A stretch of 64,000 nt of DNA from Niabella ginsenosidivorans (GTDB lineage: Bacteria > Bacteroidota > Bacteroidia > Chitinophagales > Chitinophagaceae): the NCBI RefSeq assembly GCF_001654455.1, contig NZ_CP015772.1:3100001-3164000 (forward strand). Direction: 5' to 3'. The notes beneath the pieces are model-generated. The model ran no database searches. It was not told the origin of the DNA and saw nothing but the letters and a program-made list of their open reading frames with translations. This document shows positions 9,401 through 17,172 of this stretch, in pieces; the first letter of the stretch is position 1, and each line of letters opens with the position of its first letter. A program made the translations under genes and the position numbers.

Positions 9401-10785
9401 GCAACAAGCTGAACCGCATTGTAAACGAGCTGGACAAAACCAGTACGCTGTTTGAATATGATGCTTTTGATAACCTCATCAGCGGTACTTATGAAAATAA
9501 GAATGGCGTTACTGAAACCATTTACCGCGTACCGGACAAGATTGGTAATCTTTTTAAGACCCGTGACCGGAGCGACCGGAAATATAGCAAAGGCGGGCGT
9601 TTGCAGGAGGATGACAAATATGTTTACCATTATGATGGCGAAGGCAATATCATTTTCAAGGAATTTAAATCCAACCCTAACACTGCCGCCATTGTACATA
9701 CTGAATATGCCAGAAAACATAGCCTTGACTTCAAACGCTCCGGCACCGGCTGGATCTATGAATGGGCAGGAAATGGACTGTTGAGAAAAGTGATCAACCC
9801 GGGAGGAAAAGAGATCGAATTCTTTTATGATCCCCTGGGAAGAAGAATTGCCAAAATTGCTTATGACAAAAACGCGCGGTTTTATGAAGAAAATACCGGC
9901 GTTGTTACAAGATGGGTGTGGGATGGCAATGTGCCGCTGCATGAATGGAAATATGAAGGAACTTATCCGCCCAAAAAATCAGTAGATGAAGAAGGCATCA
10001 AAGAAGAACAAGAACCGGTTGAAAATACGATAACCTGGCTGTACGAAGCCAATAGTTTTGTACCTTGCGCCAAGCTCATTGATAATGAACAGTACAGTAT
10101 TGTTACTGATTATTTAGGTACCCCAACCCATGCTTACAATGGTAGTGGTGAAAAAGTTTGGGAGCGGGAACTGGATATTTACGGGGCGGTAAAAAAAGAA
10201 ACCGGCAAAAAAGGATTGGTACCTCAGCTATACCAGGGGCAGTATGTGGATGAAGATACAGGATTGGCGTATAACCGGTTCCGGTATTATGACAATGAAA
10301 GTGGGAATTATATCAGCCAGGACCCGATTGGATTAGGTGGAGGTAATAAGTTTTATGCTTATGTACATGATGTTAATAGTTGGACGGATAGCTTAGGACT
10401 AGATCCAATAAAAAATAAAGTGGACGGGGATGCTCGAGAAAAAATTGCCAGGGAGCAACTACAAAAAGAGCATCCGAATGCTAAAATCGTTAAGGAAAGA
10501 TACTTGAGGGATGCTAATGGTAAAAGTGTAAAAGACTCCCTTACAGGTGAACGACGGAGGATCGACTTAGTTGTAATTGAAGATGGGAAAGTTACAAAAG
10601 TAGTCGAAGTCACTAGTCATACTGCAGATAAAACAGCTCAGCGTGAAAAAGAAATGAGGATAAGAAATGAGGGAGGAACTTATATACGAGAGCCTGGAAA
10701 ACGGGGAAAAAACGGTTTACACGACATCTCTGGAATAGAAACAGAGAGAATGAATATTGATTTAGAGGGTCATCATCATCATTAA
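6454..10785 (+). CDS. PAAR-RHS polymorphic toxin with nuclease-like C-terminal tip
   Basis: A 1443-residue polymorphic toxin. Residues ~1-250 are a PAAR-like, hydrophobic Pro/Gly/Cys-rich head that would cap the VgrG spike. The entry domain GEPVDAVTGSV (~258) follows. Residues ~290-1240 are RHS/YD repeats forming the toxin cocoon. The hyperconserved core end, with DPIGLGGGNKFYAYVHDVNSW, is at ~1290-1310. The variable tip begins near residue 1315 and is about 128 residues long. It has a RRIDLVV...VVEVTS pattern followed by a helix with KTAQREKEMRIR, which resembles the restriction-endonuclease fold (Asp, then Glu-x-[KT]) of RHS nuclease tips; that assignment is tentative. The tip is clearly richer in A and T than the core, a sign of modular exchange. 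The protein ends naturally in Gly-His-His-His-His. The next gene follows after 9 bases and is the presumed immunity gene. Confidence 0.9.
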   Translation: MSNAMNSAAHGLEQTFGEVSNGIQHIQGAMASILPSFPGVSAGKILDLAIGLDFEPTVMPPCPVFPVPHCGLVFDPFALIMGAIASAMPAKPTSLLGKIAAAILDFLRPSVQANNLWICNAGTSVYHLPAFLIHLIPLAKPFSSSELWMGSSTVLANGGPFSTQFHPTLSCNLVGSPSLPRKNKPPKLKYPLMLPTSILICIFSGSGKILAGGPPTIDLFALAMHLGLKGLGKATQKGIDKIPSKYSKLADKLQAVQCKVFGEPVDAVTGSVIATNTDFELPGPLPLQWTRYYYSDAEVEGPLGFNWHHHYNMGLYDMDNGYITLRLADGREATFPKVHISEVFYNREEQLFFRQDEKGFFVTDAEKLVYRFEGAKNKDGYAMLSSVTNAAGFSIRFSYNLKGQLKRIIDSCRRILQVENDQLGRITRIYTVLEDREVNFIQYSYDAAGNMVKTLDVIGAEKHFYYEGHLLAQLTNQSGMNFYWEYEGKGDDARCIHTWGDEGVLEYWAEYKDGVTVTRNSLGHTAEYYYHPNRLIYKIVDENGGITRQSWNKFRELEITINPEGGVVKYDYNEYGKLVAVTNENRQNNNYQYDDRQNLKYTSSFGNHSAFYFYDEQNRLTCRRSSEGRAIHYHYEGPYLTQIKDHGGRTVNFTYDEHNNITKATYYNGLEEHWSYDGLGYITRYTDVRGNSTECKNDDAGNVIYLKEADGNEHHFKYDTSYNLVDAKDRFHHVQFEYGPLGVLRKRIQNNRTVQFNYDTELQLRSIANEGGELYKFGLDGMGNVVNEWGFDGLHRRYLRDGNGRVTKVLRPGERWTQYSYDGVGNIVQEEHSDGSMAAYKYNADSLLIEAFNNDSHIRLTRERNGRIVKETQGAYAVTRKYDVDGNCLHIGSNLGADIQMQYDRQNGLTGITAITAPDQGTPGEASWAAAIHRDATGLELHRQLSGNVGVKTERDRLGRVTRRSIGAHNAEQSRTRYDWGMGNKLNRIVNELDKTSTLFEYDAFDNLISGTYENKNGVTETIYRVPDKIGNLFKTRDRSDRKYSKGGRLQEDDKYVYHYDGEGNIIFKEFKSNPNTAAIVHTEYARKHSLDFKRSGTGWIYEWAGNGLLRKVINPGGKEIEFFYDPLGRRIAKIAYDKNARFYEENTGVVTRWVWDGNVPLHEWKYEGTYPPKKSVDEEGIKEEQEPVENTITWLYEANSFVPCAKLIDNEQYSIVTDYLGTPTHAYNGSGEKVWERELDIYGAVKKETGKKGLVPQLYQGQYVDEDTGLAYNRFRYYDNESGNYISQDPIGLGGGNKFYAYVHDVNSWTDSLGLDPIKNKVDGDAREKIAREQLQKEHPNAKIVKERYLRDANGKSVKDSLTGERRRIDLVVIEDGKVTKVVEVTSHTADKTAQREKEMRIRNEGGTYIREPGKRGKNGLHDISGIETERMNIDLEGHHHH

Positions 10786-10794
10786 TTATTTATT

Positions 10795-11142
10795 ATGGAA
10801 ACTAAAGATAAAATAATTGAAAAAGTTGGATGGGTTACAAAAATGAAATCAACCCCACCTTTAACACAGGAATACATAAATAGTAAATATTTGCAATTCA
10901 AGAATATGGTTAACTTTTTGCAATCAAAAAATTTAACAACAAGAATCATTCTAGCTGAAGATGACACAGTTAGCGATGAATCTGAGCTTAAGTTTGGTGA
11001 CTTAACAGAGGAAGGTTTAGAATTTTATAAAAGAGCAATTATTCCTTGGAAAAAGAAGATAGATAAAAGTTCGGATAAATTAAAAGAGATAAACAATGTC
11101 TCCTTTTTGGAAAAAAAATATAGCGGGTTTATAAAAGAATAA
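10795..11142 (+). CDS. Probable immunity protein for the RHS tip
   Basis: A 115-residue, Lys/Glu-rich soluble protein of a family I do not recognise. There is no signal peptide, so it should act in the cytoplasm. It starts 9 bases after the RHS stop codon, on the same strand, and shares the AT-rich composition of the toxin tip, so the two were probably acquired as one unit. Position, size and composition are those of the cognate immunity protein that binds and blocks an RHS nuclease. The function is inferred from context. Confidence 0.75.
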   Translation: METKDKIIEKVGWVTKMKSTPPLTQEYINSKYLQFKNMVNFLQSKNLTTRIILAEDDTVSDESELKFGDLTEEGLEFYKRAIIPWKKKIDKSSDKLKEINNVSFLEKKYSGFIKE

Positions 11143-11147
11143 ACTAA

Positions 11148-11331
11148 ATTGCAAAAGTGGAAAATACTTTGATTGCCTATGATTTCCACCGCAATTTTTC
11201 CAAGGGTAATATAGAAATGAACTCTATAGGCGAGATTATAACTACATGGCATGTGGCAATATCATTGCGCAGATTTTGATAAATTTATTGAAGGCTTAAA
11301 TCAAATTAATTACAAACCTAAACAGTTATAA
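11148..11331 (+). pseudogene. Remnant of an older immunity-like gene
   Basis: From 11157 (GTG) one frame reads VENTLIAYDFHRNFSK, continues with GNIEMNSIGEIITTW, and then runs on to a stop. After a shift near 11250 a second frame continues WQYHCADFDKFIEGLNQ to a TAA at 11329-11331. Together they look like one ~58-residue tail of a small soluble protein with one frame break and no intact beginning. The stop overlaps the next start codon (TAATG at 11329-11333), the arrangement of a once translationally coupled pair. I read it as the broken end of an immunity gene left by an earlier toxin-tip exchange. Confidence 0.5.
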
Positions 11332-12029
11332 TGGGTAATGAGTTATTGAACAAATATAATAGTGGTCAGGAAAAGAGTGTTTGGCAAGAAATAGGTAAAT
11401 TAACATTTATTGAATTAGATGATAATAAACAAACAGAGATTAAAGAAATCCTAAGCCAAACAATTTCTTTAACCCGTATTAACATTGAGTTGATCATTCA
11501 GAAAATTCAGACTGATAACAGATTTACATTAAGGAATGCCAGCGACCTTACACCATCAACTGACATTAAAAAATTAGTCAATATAGTAAAACCGTTTGGT
11601 TTCTTACCACTTTCCTTTTTAGAACTTTACAAGTATATAAAAAATGTAAGCCTTATACTTGATACCGGTTTTCAAAAAAAATACCCGTATTCAGACCCCA
11701 TATACATTGAATCAATCAGCAATATTTTAGAAATATGTGGGGATGGCAGCTGGCAGGAAGATATGGAGGAAAATGAAGAAGAAGCCCTTCCGGTCTATTT
11801 ATACTTCTCTCCCGATTATTATCACAAGGATGGTGTTAGTGGAGGCGAGCCCTATGGTATTGAAATATCCAAAACCCAAAAAGTTGATGGTACCGTTTTT
11901 AATACTCCCTATGGTGAAATTCCATTCATAGAATATTTAAGAATTTGTTTTGACCATGTTGGGTTCCCTGGAATTGATAAAACTGAAAACCCATTTAAAG
12001 ATGTTGCAGCAGAACTAAATCATATATAA
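11331..12029 (+). CDS. Orphan immunity-like protein (hypothetical)
   Basis: A 232-residue acidic, soluble protein without signal or membrane segments; the family was not recognised. The first ~120 residues are mostly helical and rich in Ile, Lys and Asn. A glutamate-rich stretch (EDMEENEEEA) lies at ~145-155, followed by a more beta-like C-terminal half with YLYFSPDYYHKDGVSGGEPYG. It follows the RHS/immunity pair on the same strand with the same AT-rich composition, and precedes a fragment of rhs core. Genes in this position are usually immunity genes retained from displaced toxin tips; Smi1/SUKH-like proteins have similar size and acidity, but I could not confirm that family. Confidence 0.6.
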   Translation: MGNELLNKYNSGQEKSVWQEIGKLTFIELDDNKQTEIKEILSQTISLTRINIELIIQKIQTDNRFTLRNASDLTPSTDIKKLVNIVKPFGFLPLSFLELYKYIKNVSLILDTGFQKKYPYSDPIYIESISNILEICGDGSWQEDMEENEEEALPVYLYFSPDYYHKDGVSGGEPYGIEISKTQKVDGTVFNTPYGEIPFIEYLRICFDHVGFPGIDKTENPFKDVAAELNHI

Positions 12030-12056
12030 GTTATTCCTGAAGCTGACCATAAAACA

Positions 12057-12140
12057 GAAGAAAGCATCAAAGAAAACAGGAACTGTTTAAAAATAGAATC
12101 ACCTGGTTGTACAAAGCCAACAGTTTCGTACCTTTCACCT
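12057..12140 (+). pseudogene. Fragment of rhs core sequence
   Basis: These ~84 bases are a diverged copy of 9988-10070 inside the RHS gene. Shared landmarks in order are GAAGAA(A/G)GCATCAAAGAA, then ACCTGG(T/C)TGTAC, then (A/G)AAGCCAA(C/T)AG and GTACCTT. The copy is out of frame, interrupted and ends abruptly at ~12140, just before the IS630 element. It is the relic of a displaced RHS gene end or orphan rhs cassette. Confidence 0.75.
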
Positions 12141-12172
12141 AAAGTCTATTAAATAATTACACAATACTATTG

Positions 12173-12180
12173 TATATTTG
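12173..12180 (+). promoter_or_regulatory. Bacteroidota -7 box before the IS630 transposase
   Basis: TATATTTG matches the -7 consensus TAnnTTTG exactly and lies 14 bases before the transposase start codon. Confidence 0.5.
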
Positions 12181-12194
12181 GCAATAAATACCAA

Positions 12195-13241
12195 TTGATG
12201 GCCAAACCAGTATTAAAGATTCAAGGATATCAACCTGAAGATATTAAAGCTTTATTGAGAAAAGACGAGCGTTATACAATTGGACTACGTTTGTACGCGA
12301 TCTACCAGGTTTCATTAGGCCAACCCAGCCGGAAGTTAGAAGAGCTGTACAATACCAGTTTTAAACAAATTACAAATTGGGTGCATCGTTTCGAACAGGA
12401 AGGGATAGAAGGTTTGAAAGATAAAAGAGGTCGGGGCCGCAAGTCAAAGCTTGATGAGGAGCAATTAGAAAGGATAAAGCAACTACTTTTAAATGAATCA
12501 CCGATTGATTTTGGCTTCAATACAGCTACATGGACCGGCCCCCTGGTAATAGATTGGATCAGAAAGTATTTTGGATTGGAGTATAAGAAGGCCCAGATCT
12601 ACAACATCCTAAAATCGCTGGGCTTCAGTTATCAAAAGGAAAGGGAATATTCCCGGAAGCAGGCCAAGAGAAGCAGGAAGCCTTTAAAAAAGGGTTAAAA
12701 AAAACTGTTCGAAGAAAAGGCTGATGCAGTTTTGCTTTATGAAGATGAGTTTTCATTGTCCAATACAGCAACAGTTGGTTATCAATGGTCGGCGAAAGGC
12801 AAACAACCACATATATCCTGCAAACAAAGTAAAAGAGAGCGTCAAACAGCCTTTGGCTACCTGAATTATAATACAGGACAAATGACAGTAGTTTTGCCGA
12901 CCGAGGCAATAGTAAACATTCAAAAAGTTTCTGCATAAGGTGCTGTCTGAATATAGGGATGTATCGAAAATTATTAGGGTATTGGACAATGTAGCCTATC
13001 ATCATGCCAATAAAATCAAAGACCCGTGCAAGCCCATCCCAAATTGGAATTGTATTTTTTACCTCCATACAACCCTGAACTGAATGCTGTAGAAAGAGCC
13101 TGGTGGTATATGAGAAAGAAAACAACACACAACCGGCTTGTTAAAAACCTAAAAGAACGAAAAATAGCATTTTGAAAAATGTTCTCACATTATCAAAAAC
13201 CAAACAAGGAAATCAAAACTATTTGTGAAGTCAATTATTAG
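12195..13241 (+). pseudogene. IS630-family transposase, inactivated
   Basis: The N-terminal helix-turn-helix part is intact (12195-12698, 167 residues, with LEELYNTSFKQITNWVHRF). An in-frame TAA at 12696-12698 then interrupts it, where TTA (Leu) would restore the usual text. The same frame goes on with KKLFEEKADAVLLYEDEFSL, which contains the first catalytic Asp region. An extra A near 12919 shifts the frame into FLHKVLSEYRDVSKIIRVLD with the second Asp (VLDNVAYHH). Another shift near 13030 leads to LELYFLPPYNPELNAVERAW with the final Glu of the DDE triad. A further TGA interrupts KERKIAF*KMF. At least four lesions mean this is a dead gene, not programmed frameshifting. Confidence 0.9.
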
Positions 13242-13304
13242 ACTCTATATAAAACTGATTCCGGCGTAATAGTATACCAGCCTGGTCTTCATTCTGCACA
13301 AAAA

Positions 13305-13329
13305 AACGCGAAGCCGTACGCTTCGCGTT
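13305..13329 (-). terminator. Intrinsic terminator of the Gfo/Idh gene
   Basis: A perfect 10-base-pair stem (AACGCGAAGC with GCTTCGCGTT) around a 5-base loop is followed on the minus strand by a run of T. It lies 47 bases after the stop codon of the minus-strand oxidoreductase gene. Confidence 0.9.
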
Positions 13330-13375
13330 AAAAGAAATTTACCCGGATGCAACTGATCCATCCCGGAAGCAACTG

Positions 13376-14536
13376 CTATACCTGAAAGTCCCACCATTTT
13401 TGCTCAGACTGCGCTGAAGCCACCACATTATCAATAAAGGCCATTCCACGTACCCCATCTTCTACAGTAGGAAAATCGAGGCTTTCTTTTGAAGGAACCT
13501 CGTTGTTCAGTTTAGCCTGTAATGTCTGTGCAAAATTTTTATAGTGATTGGCAAAAGCTTCAAGGTACCCCTCGGGATGCCCGGCAGGTGTACGGGTATT
13601 ATGTTTCGCATAATCGCCCATATATCCGCTGCCGGTACGATACATTTGTGTAGGTGCATCCAGCCATTTTACCAGCATGGTATTGGGTTCCTGCTGGTGC
13701 CATTCCAGCCCGCCTTTTTCTCCATACACCTTTATCTTTAAAGCATTCTCCTCACCGGCAGCCACCTGGCTGGCAATCAGCACCCCCGATGCCCCGTTGT
13801 CAAACTTTAACAGCAGGGCCCCGTCATCATCCAGCCTGCGGCCTTCCACAACCGTGTTCAGGTCTGCGCAGATCTTAGAGATCTTTAAACCCGTAATATA
13901 TTCAGCAAGATTTGCGGCATGGGTGCCTATATCGCCCATACAACCGCTCTTACCGCTTTTACTGGGATCAGTGCGCCAGGCAGCCTGCGCATTGCCTTCC
14001 CGCTCCGTAAGCCGGCTCAGCCAGCCCTGCGGGTATTCCACATACACTTTTCTTATTTTTCCAAAAGCGCCCTCAGCCACCATCTGGCGCGCCTGTTTTA
14101 CCATTGGGTAGCCCGTATACGTATGGGTTAAGCAAAGCAGCAGTCCGGTTTCGTTTACTTTTTGCTGCAATTGTTTTGCTTCGTCAAGACTAAATACCAT
14201 TGGTTTTTCAATTACCACATGAAAGCCGTGCTCCAGGGCCATCATAGCCGGCGCAAAGTGCACAAAATTGGGAGTTACAATGGATACAAAATGCATGCGC
14301 CTGTCTTCCGGCAGTTCCCGTTCTTTTTTAATCATTTCTTCATAGCTGGTATAAATACGGTCTTCGGGCAGGTACAGCATCCTGCCGGATTCCCTGGCAA
14401 CATCAGGATGCTCGCTCAATGCACCGCAGCACAATTCAATTTGTCCGTCCATATTTAAACCGAGGCGGTGCACAGCACCAATAAAAGCATCTTTACCACC
14501 GCCAATCATACCCACACGCAATTTCTCTCTTTTCAT
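13376..14536 (-). CDS. Gfo/Idh/MocA family NAD(P)-dependent oxidoreductase
   Basis: A 386-residue cytoplasmic dehydrogenase. The Rossmann fold starts at once with VGMIGGGKDAFIG (~8-20). The family lysine motif is in VVIEKPM (~110-116) and the conserved GDIGTHAANL lies near residue 200, where the His takes part in catalysis. The C-terminal alpha/beta domain follows. Family members oxidise or reduce a hydroxyl of sugars, inositols or related polyols; the substrate cannot be read from the sequence. It is monocistronic, with its own terminator downstream, and is not obviously tied to its neighbours. Confidence 0.9.
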   Translation of the reverse strand: MKREKLRVGMIGGGKDAFIGAVHRLGLNMDGQIELCCGALSEHPDVARESGRMLYLPEDRIYTSYEEMIKKERELPEDRRMHFVSIVTPNFVHFAPAMMALEHGFHVVIEKPMVFSLDEAKQLQQKVNETGLLLCLTHTYTGYPMVKQARQMVAEGAFGKIRKVYVEYPQGWLSRLTEREGNAQAAWRTDPSKSGKSGCMGDIGTHAANLAEYITGLKISKICADLNTVVEGRRLDDDGALLLKFDNGASGVLIASQVAAGEENALKIKVYGEKGGLEWHQQEPNTMLVKWLDAPTQMYRTGSGYMGDYAKHNTRTPAGHPEGYLEAFANHYKNFAQTLQAKLNNEVPSKESLDFPTVEDGVRGMAFIDNVVASAQSEQKWWDFQV

Positions 14537-15212
14537 ATAGTAATTTTTAGTTAAAAGGAATGGTTACGAATATACATATTTCTGCCTAAAACAAAGGGCT
14601 CCGGCAAACAGCTCCCGGGATGAACGCATACATCTGTAAACAATTATGCCACAGATGCACGAATCAATAAAATACATTTTTCCCTTCTAAAATGGGCACC
14701 AATAGCGCCAAATGGCAACCTTTTGTGGCGATTGACAAAAGGTTGAAAAGAAAATAGATGAGTTGATGGTCTGGTATTGTATCAATACTCCGCAACTCAT
14801 CCGAAAGTTCGGATAAGACAATAAATCACAATTACTGCACGAACCCCCTGCTAATAGGAGAAAAAGTTGTGTATGCAGCATAGCCGTCCGGTCAGGTGGG
14901 CATTCGCGGCATTGTGAATTACCTTTATTCATAGCCCATTTCAGTAAAAAATAAAGTGATGCGCCTGGCCTGAGACAGATTCCACTTTTTCTGAGCTATT
15001 ATTTAGCAGGGGCTCTCAACGGCACTGCATCTGGCAGCACCGGTTCCCCGCCCGGCTCCTATACTGCCGTTCCGGCAGGGATATCCGCCTAAGCGGGGCA
15101 GCCCCTCTGCTCTGGTGCCAATGGCATCTGTTGCCGACTCCTGTTATGAACCGGTGCTGCAAATCTTTTTTCTACCACTAAAAAAAGAACGATATTGCGG
15201 CGGAATTGTTAA
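14537..15212. other. Intergenic region with palindrome and structured segment
   Basis: No convincing gene is present in ~680 bases. A palindrome ATCCGAAAGTTCGGAT at 14799-14814 repeats the one near position 213. The second half (15034-15160) can fold extensively and is listed separately. A minus-strand frame at 14687-14932 crosses the palindrome and has no protein-like character. Confidence 0.5.
15034..15160 (+). ncRNA. Candidate structured RNA element before the L,D-transpeptidase gene
   Basis: A perfect 13-base inverted repeat, GCAGCACCGGTTC at 15034-15046 and GAACCGGTGCTGC at 15148-15160, encloses ~100 GC-rich bases. These contain smaller hairpins: TGCCGTTCCGGCA, CCGCCTAAGCGG and GGTGCCAATGGCATC. 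AATCTTTTTT follows the closing stem, and the L,D-transpeptidase start codon is 53 bases beyond. This could be a leader RNA, a free small RNA with its own terminator, or a folded dispersed repeat. I do not recognise an established family. Confidence 0.4.
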
Positions 15213-16100
15213 ATGATGAAGACCTTTATAGCTACTGCTCTTATATGCATTTTATTGATAGCATGTCAGCAGCCCCATAAAAAAAGCACCAATACCCCAC
15301 CGGTAGCCGTGGATACCGCCGCTGAAAAGCTACCCCCGGCACAACCGGAGCTTCCCCGGCTTACCTACTCTTTTATAAAAAAGAAAGTATGGCAATCCAT
15401 GAAAGACAGTTTTCCGGGAGCCGCGCATCTTGATATCCTGACGGCAATTAACAGAACGGATTCTGCTCATATACGTAACCTGGACAGCATTCTGGTACCA
15501 AGCGATTATTCATTGCCGCTAACAGCCTATCTGCCTTTCCCAACGGAGGCCGGTTTTTTAAGCGATGTTCATAAAATCATTGTATTTTCTATACCCGCAC
15601 AGGCCTTTGCTGCCTATGAGAACGGGAAACTGGTGTGGACAGGGCAAACCAATAGCGGGCGTAAAACAAAGCCCACCCCACCCCGTTTGTATTTTACCAA
15701 CTGGAAGGCCAGGCAAACCATCAGCACGGTCAGTGACGAGTGGAAGCTGAAATGGAATTTTAATATACACAACACCTGGGGCATCGGGTTTCATGAATAC
15801 GGGCTGCCAGGCTATCCTGCTTCTCACAGTTGTATGCGTTTACAGGAAAAAGATGCAAAATTCCTGTATTACTGGGCCGATCAGTGGATCCTTAAAGGCA
15901 ATCAGTTACTTGCCTGCGGAACACCTGTAGTGGTTTATGGCACTTATCCCTTCAGTCAGCCCCGCCCCTGGTTCCGGCTGGCCGATGATCCGTCTGCATT
16001 AACCATTTCCGCCGGCCTTCTCAAAAATCAGGTAGCACCTTATATTCCGGAAATAATAAAGAGACAGCAGCAAAGGGATTCTGTAATAACAGGCATCTGA
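15213..16100 (+). CDS. L,D-transpeptidase (YkuD domain) lipoprotein
   Basis: A 295-residue lipoprotein with signal peptide and lipobox ending in Cys18 (LLIAC), so it acts in the periplasm. A Pro-rich linker spans ~25-50. The YkuD domain covers ~115-250: KIIVFSIPAQAFAAYENG, H194 and the active-site block SHSCMRL with H205 and C207. Such enzymes form 3-3 or other non-classical peptidoglycan cross-links or attach proteins to peptidoglycan, using the Cys as nucleophile. The usual SHGC is SHSC here. The start is one of two adjacent ATG codons. It is probably a single-gene unit. Confidence 0.9.
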   Translation: MMKTFIATALICILLIACQQPHKKSTNTPPVAVDTAAEKLPPAQPELPRLTYSFIKKKVWQSMKDSFPGAAHLDILTAINRTDSAHIRNLDSILVPSDYSLPLTAYLPFPTEAGFLSDVHKIIVFSIPAQAFAAYENGKLVWTGQTNSGRKTKPTPPRLYFTNWKARQTISTVSDEWKLKWNFNIHNTWGIGFHEYGLPGYPASHSCMRLQEKDAKFLYYWADQWILKGNQLLACGTPVVVYGTYPFSQPRPWFRLADDPSALTISAGLLKNQVAPYIPEIIKRQQQRDSVITGI

Positions 16101-16363
16101 GTATGCGGTCCGCTTTGCCATTTTGCGGCGCACTTTGTTTTCAGATCAAAAAAAAGGGATACGGATTAAAAAAGAAATGCTCCAAGCAGCAGGTTTTGGT
16201 CGCATTCATTTTAGAAATAGTCAACCTTCTCTATAAGCAATTACAATTGCTAAATTATAATGAATCCTCACGCTGTTATGTTTTTTTCGGTAGAATAAGC
16301 CGTTACCGCTGCGAATACGGCAGTTTTTTCGCCGGGAGCTGTTAAATGCCCTTCTTTGTATGC

Positions 16364-17097
16364 TCAGAATACCACCTCAGCCCCCCCAACGGGGTAGCCC
16401 TGGCAGGCCAGTACCCTGCCTGCCGCCACTTCTTTATCAGCAAGCACTTCATTGTAAGCCATCCATATGTTTCCCTTTGTACAGGTAGCCACGGCAGCTT
16501 CCGCACCGGCCGGATACACAACTATAAGGCACCATAATACGAACTGATTTGCCGCCTCAGTTGGCGTTCCGGTACTTCCAGCCGGTTACTGAACATAAAA
16601 TGAATGTTCAGCCGGTCTTTATTATTTTCCTGCAGTTGCTTCAGCGCATGATAAAAGATCGTATCCTTTTCTGACCGGTTGCTGTAAAGCAGAATGATCT
16701 TTGCCTGCGGGGCACCCAGGAGGGTCCTGATCAATGAATAGCAGGGCGTAATGCCGCTGCCGGCAGCAAGAAAACAACGTTTTTCTTTCTGTCTGTCAGG
16801 GTAAAACAAAATAACCGCTAATGCCGGTTGTTTCCAGAACAGCCCCTTCAGCAGTTTTATAGATCAGCTGCCTGCTGAATTCCCCGTTATCCGGCTTCTT
16901 AACCGTAAATGATAAAAAGTCGTCTGTATACGGGCTTGGCGAAAGAGAAAAGGACCGGCGCTGCTCGCCCAGGTAGTTATAGAACACCAGTGTGATGAAC
17001 TGCCCCGACCGGTAAACAGACTTCCATCCTTCCAAAGGCGCCACAACAAAGGTTTTGGCATCAGCAGTTTCAGCTTTTTTAATATTGTGCCATTCAT
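16364..17097 (-). pseudogene. Ferredoxin-NAD(P)H reductase (PaaE/HmpA-like), broken
   Basis: Pieces of one flavin reductase lie in order on the minus strand but in different frames. From 17097 there is MNGTILKK and, after a shift, the FAD-binding piece with GEQRRSFSLSPSPYTDD. From ~16809 comes the NAD-binding piece with CFLAAGSGITPCYSLIRTLL and ILLYSNRSEKDTIFY. Near 16470-16520 are the [2Fe-2S] ligands CVSGRCGSCRG, and after another shift the tail WMAYNEVLADKEV to LACQGYPVGG, ending at 16364. The part linking the NAD domain to the iron-sulfur domain is partly missing. The intact protein would pass electrons from NAD(P)H through FAD to a 2Fe-2S centre; this copy cannot. Confidence 0.85.
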
Positions 17098-17172
17098 CCG
17101 GCTAAAAATACTAAACAGATCCGGCATGTTACAGGTTGTATAAAACACATTGGCGCGGTAAAACCACGCCAA

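Larger units (their letters stand above)
12164..13275 (+). mobile_element. Decayed IS630-family insertion sequence
   Basis: The element spans one IS630-type transposase pseudogene. An 8-base inverted pair, ATACTATT at 12164-12171 and AATAGTAT at 13268-13275, flanks it and may be what is left of its terminal inverted repeats. IS630 elements target TA and duplicate it; TA-rich flanks are present but exact ends cannot be fixed by eye. Confidence 0.5.

Noticed and set aside
9274-9942. Long minus-strand frame of 222 codons inside the RHS gene
   Set aside because: A shadow of the strongly coding plus-strand RHS frame.
3178-10785. A complete type VI secretion system or extracellular injection system
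   Set aside because: Only spike, adaptor-like and effector genes are present; no sheath, tube, baseplate or ATPase gene in the window.
12195-12938. Programmed frameshifting in the IS630 transposase at the A-run near 12697
   Set aside because: The text on both sides of the stop is in the same frame, so a nonsense mutation (TTA to TAA) explains it, and further independent lesions follow.
14687-14932. Minus-strand frame of 81 codons
   Set aside because: Crosses a repeated palindrome and has an irregular composition; probably chance.
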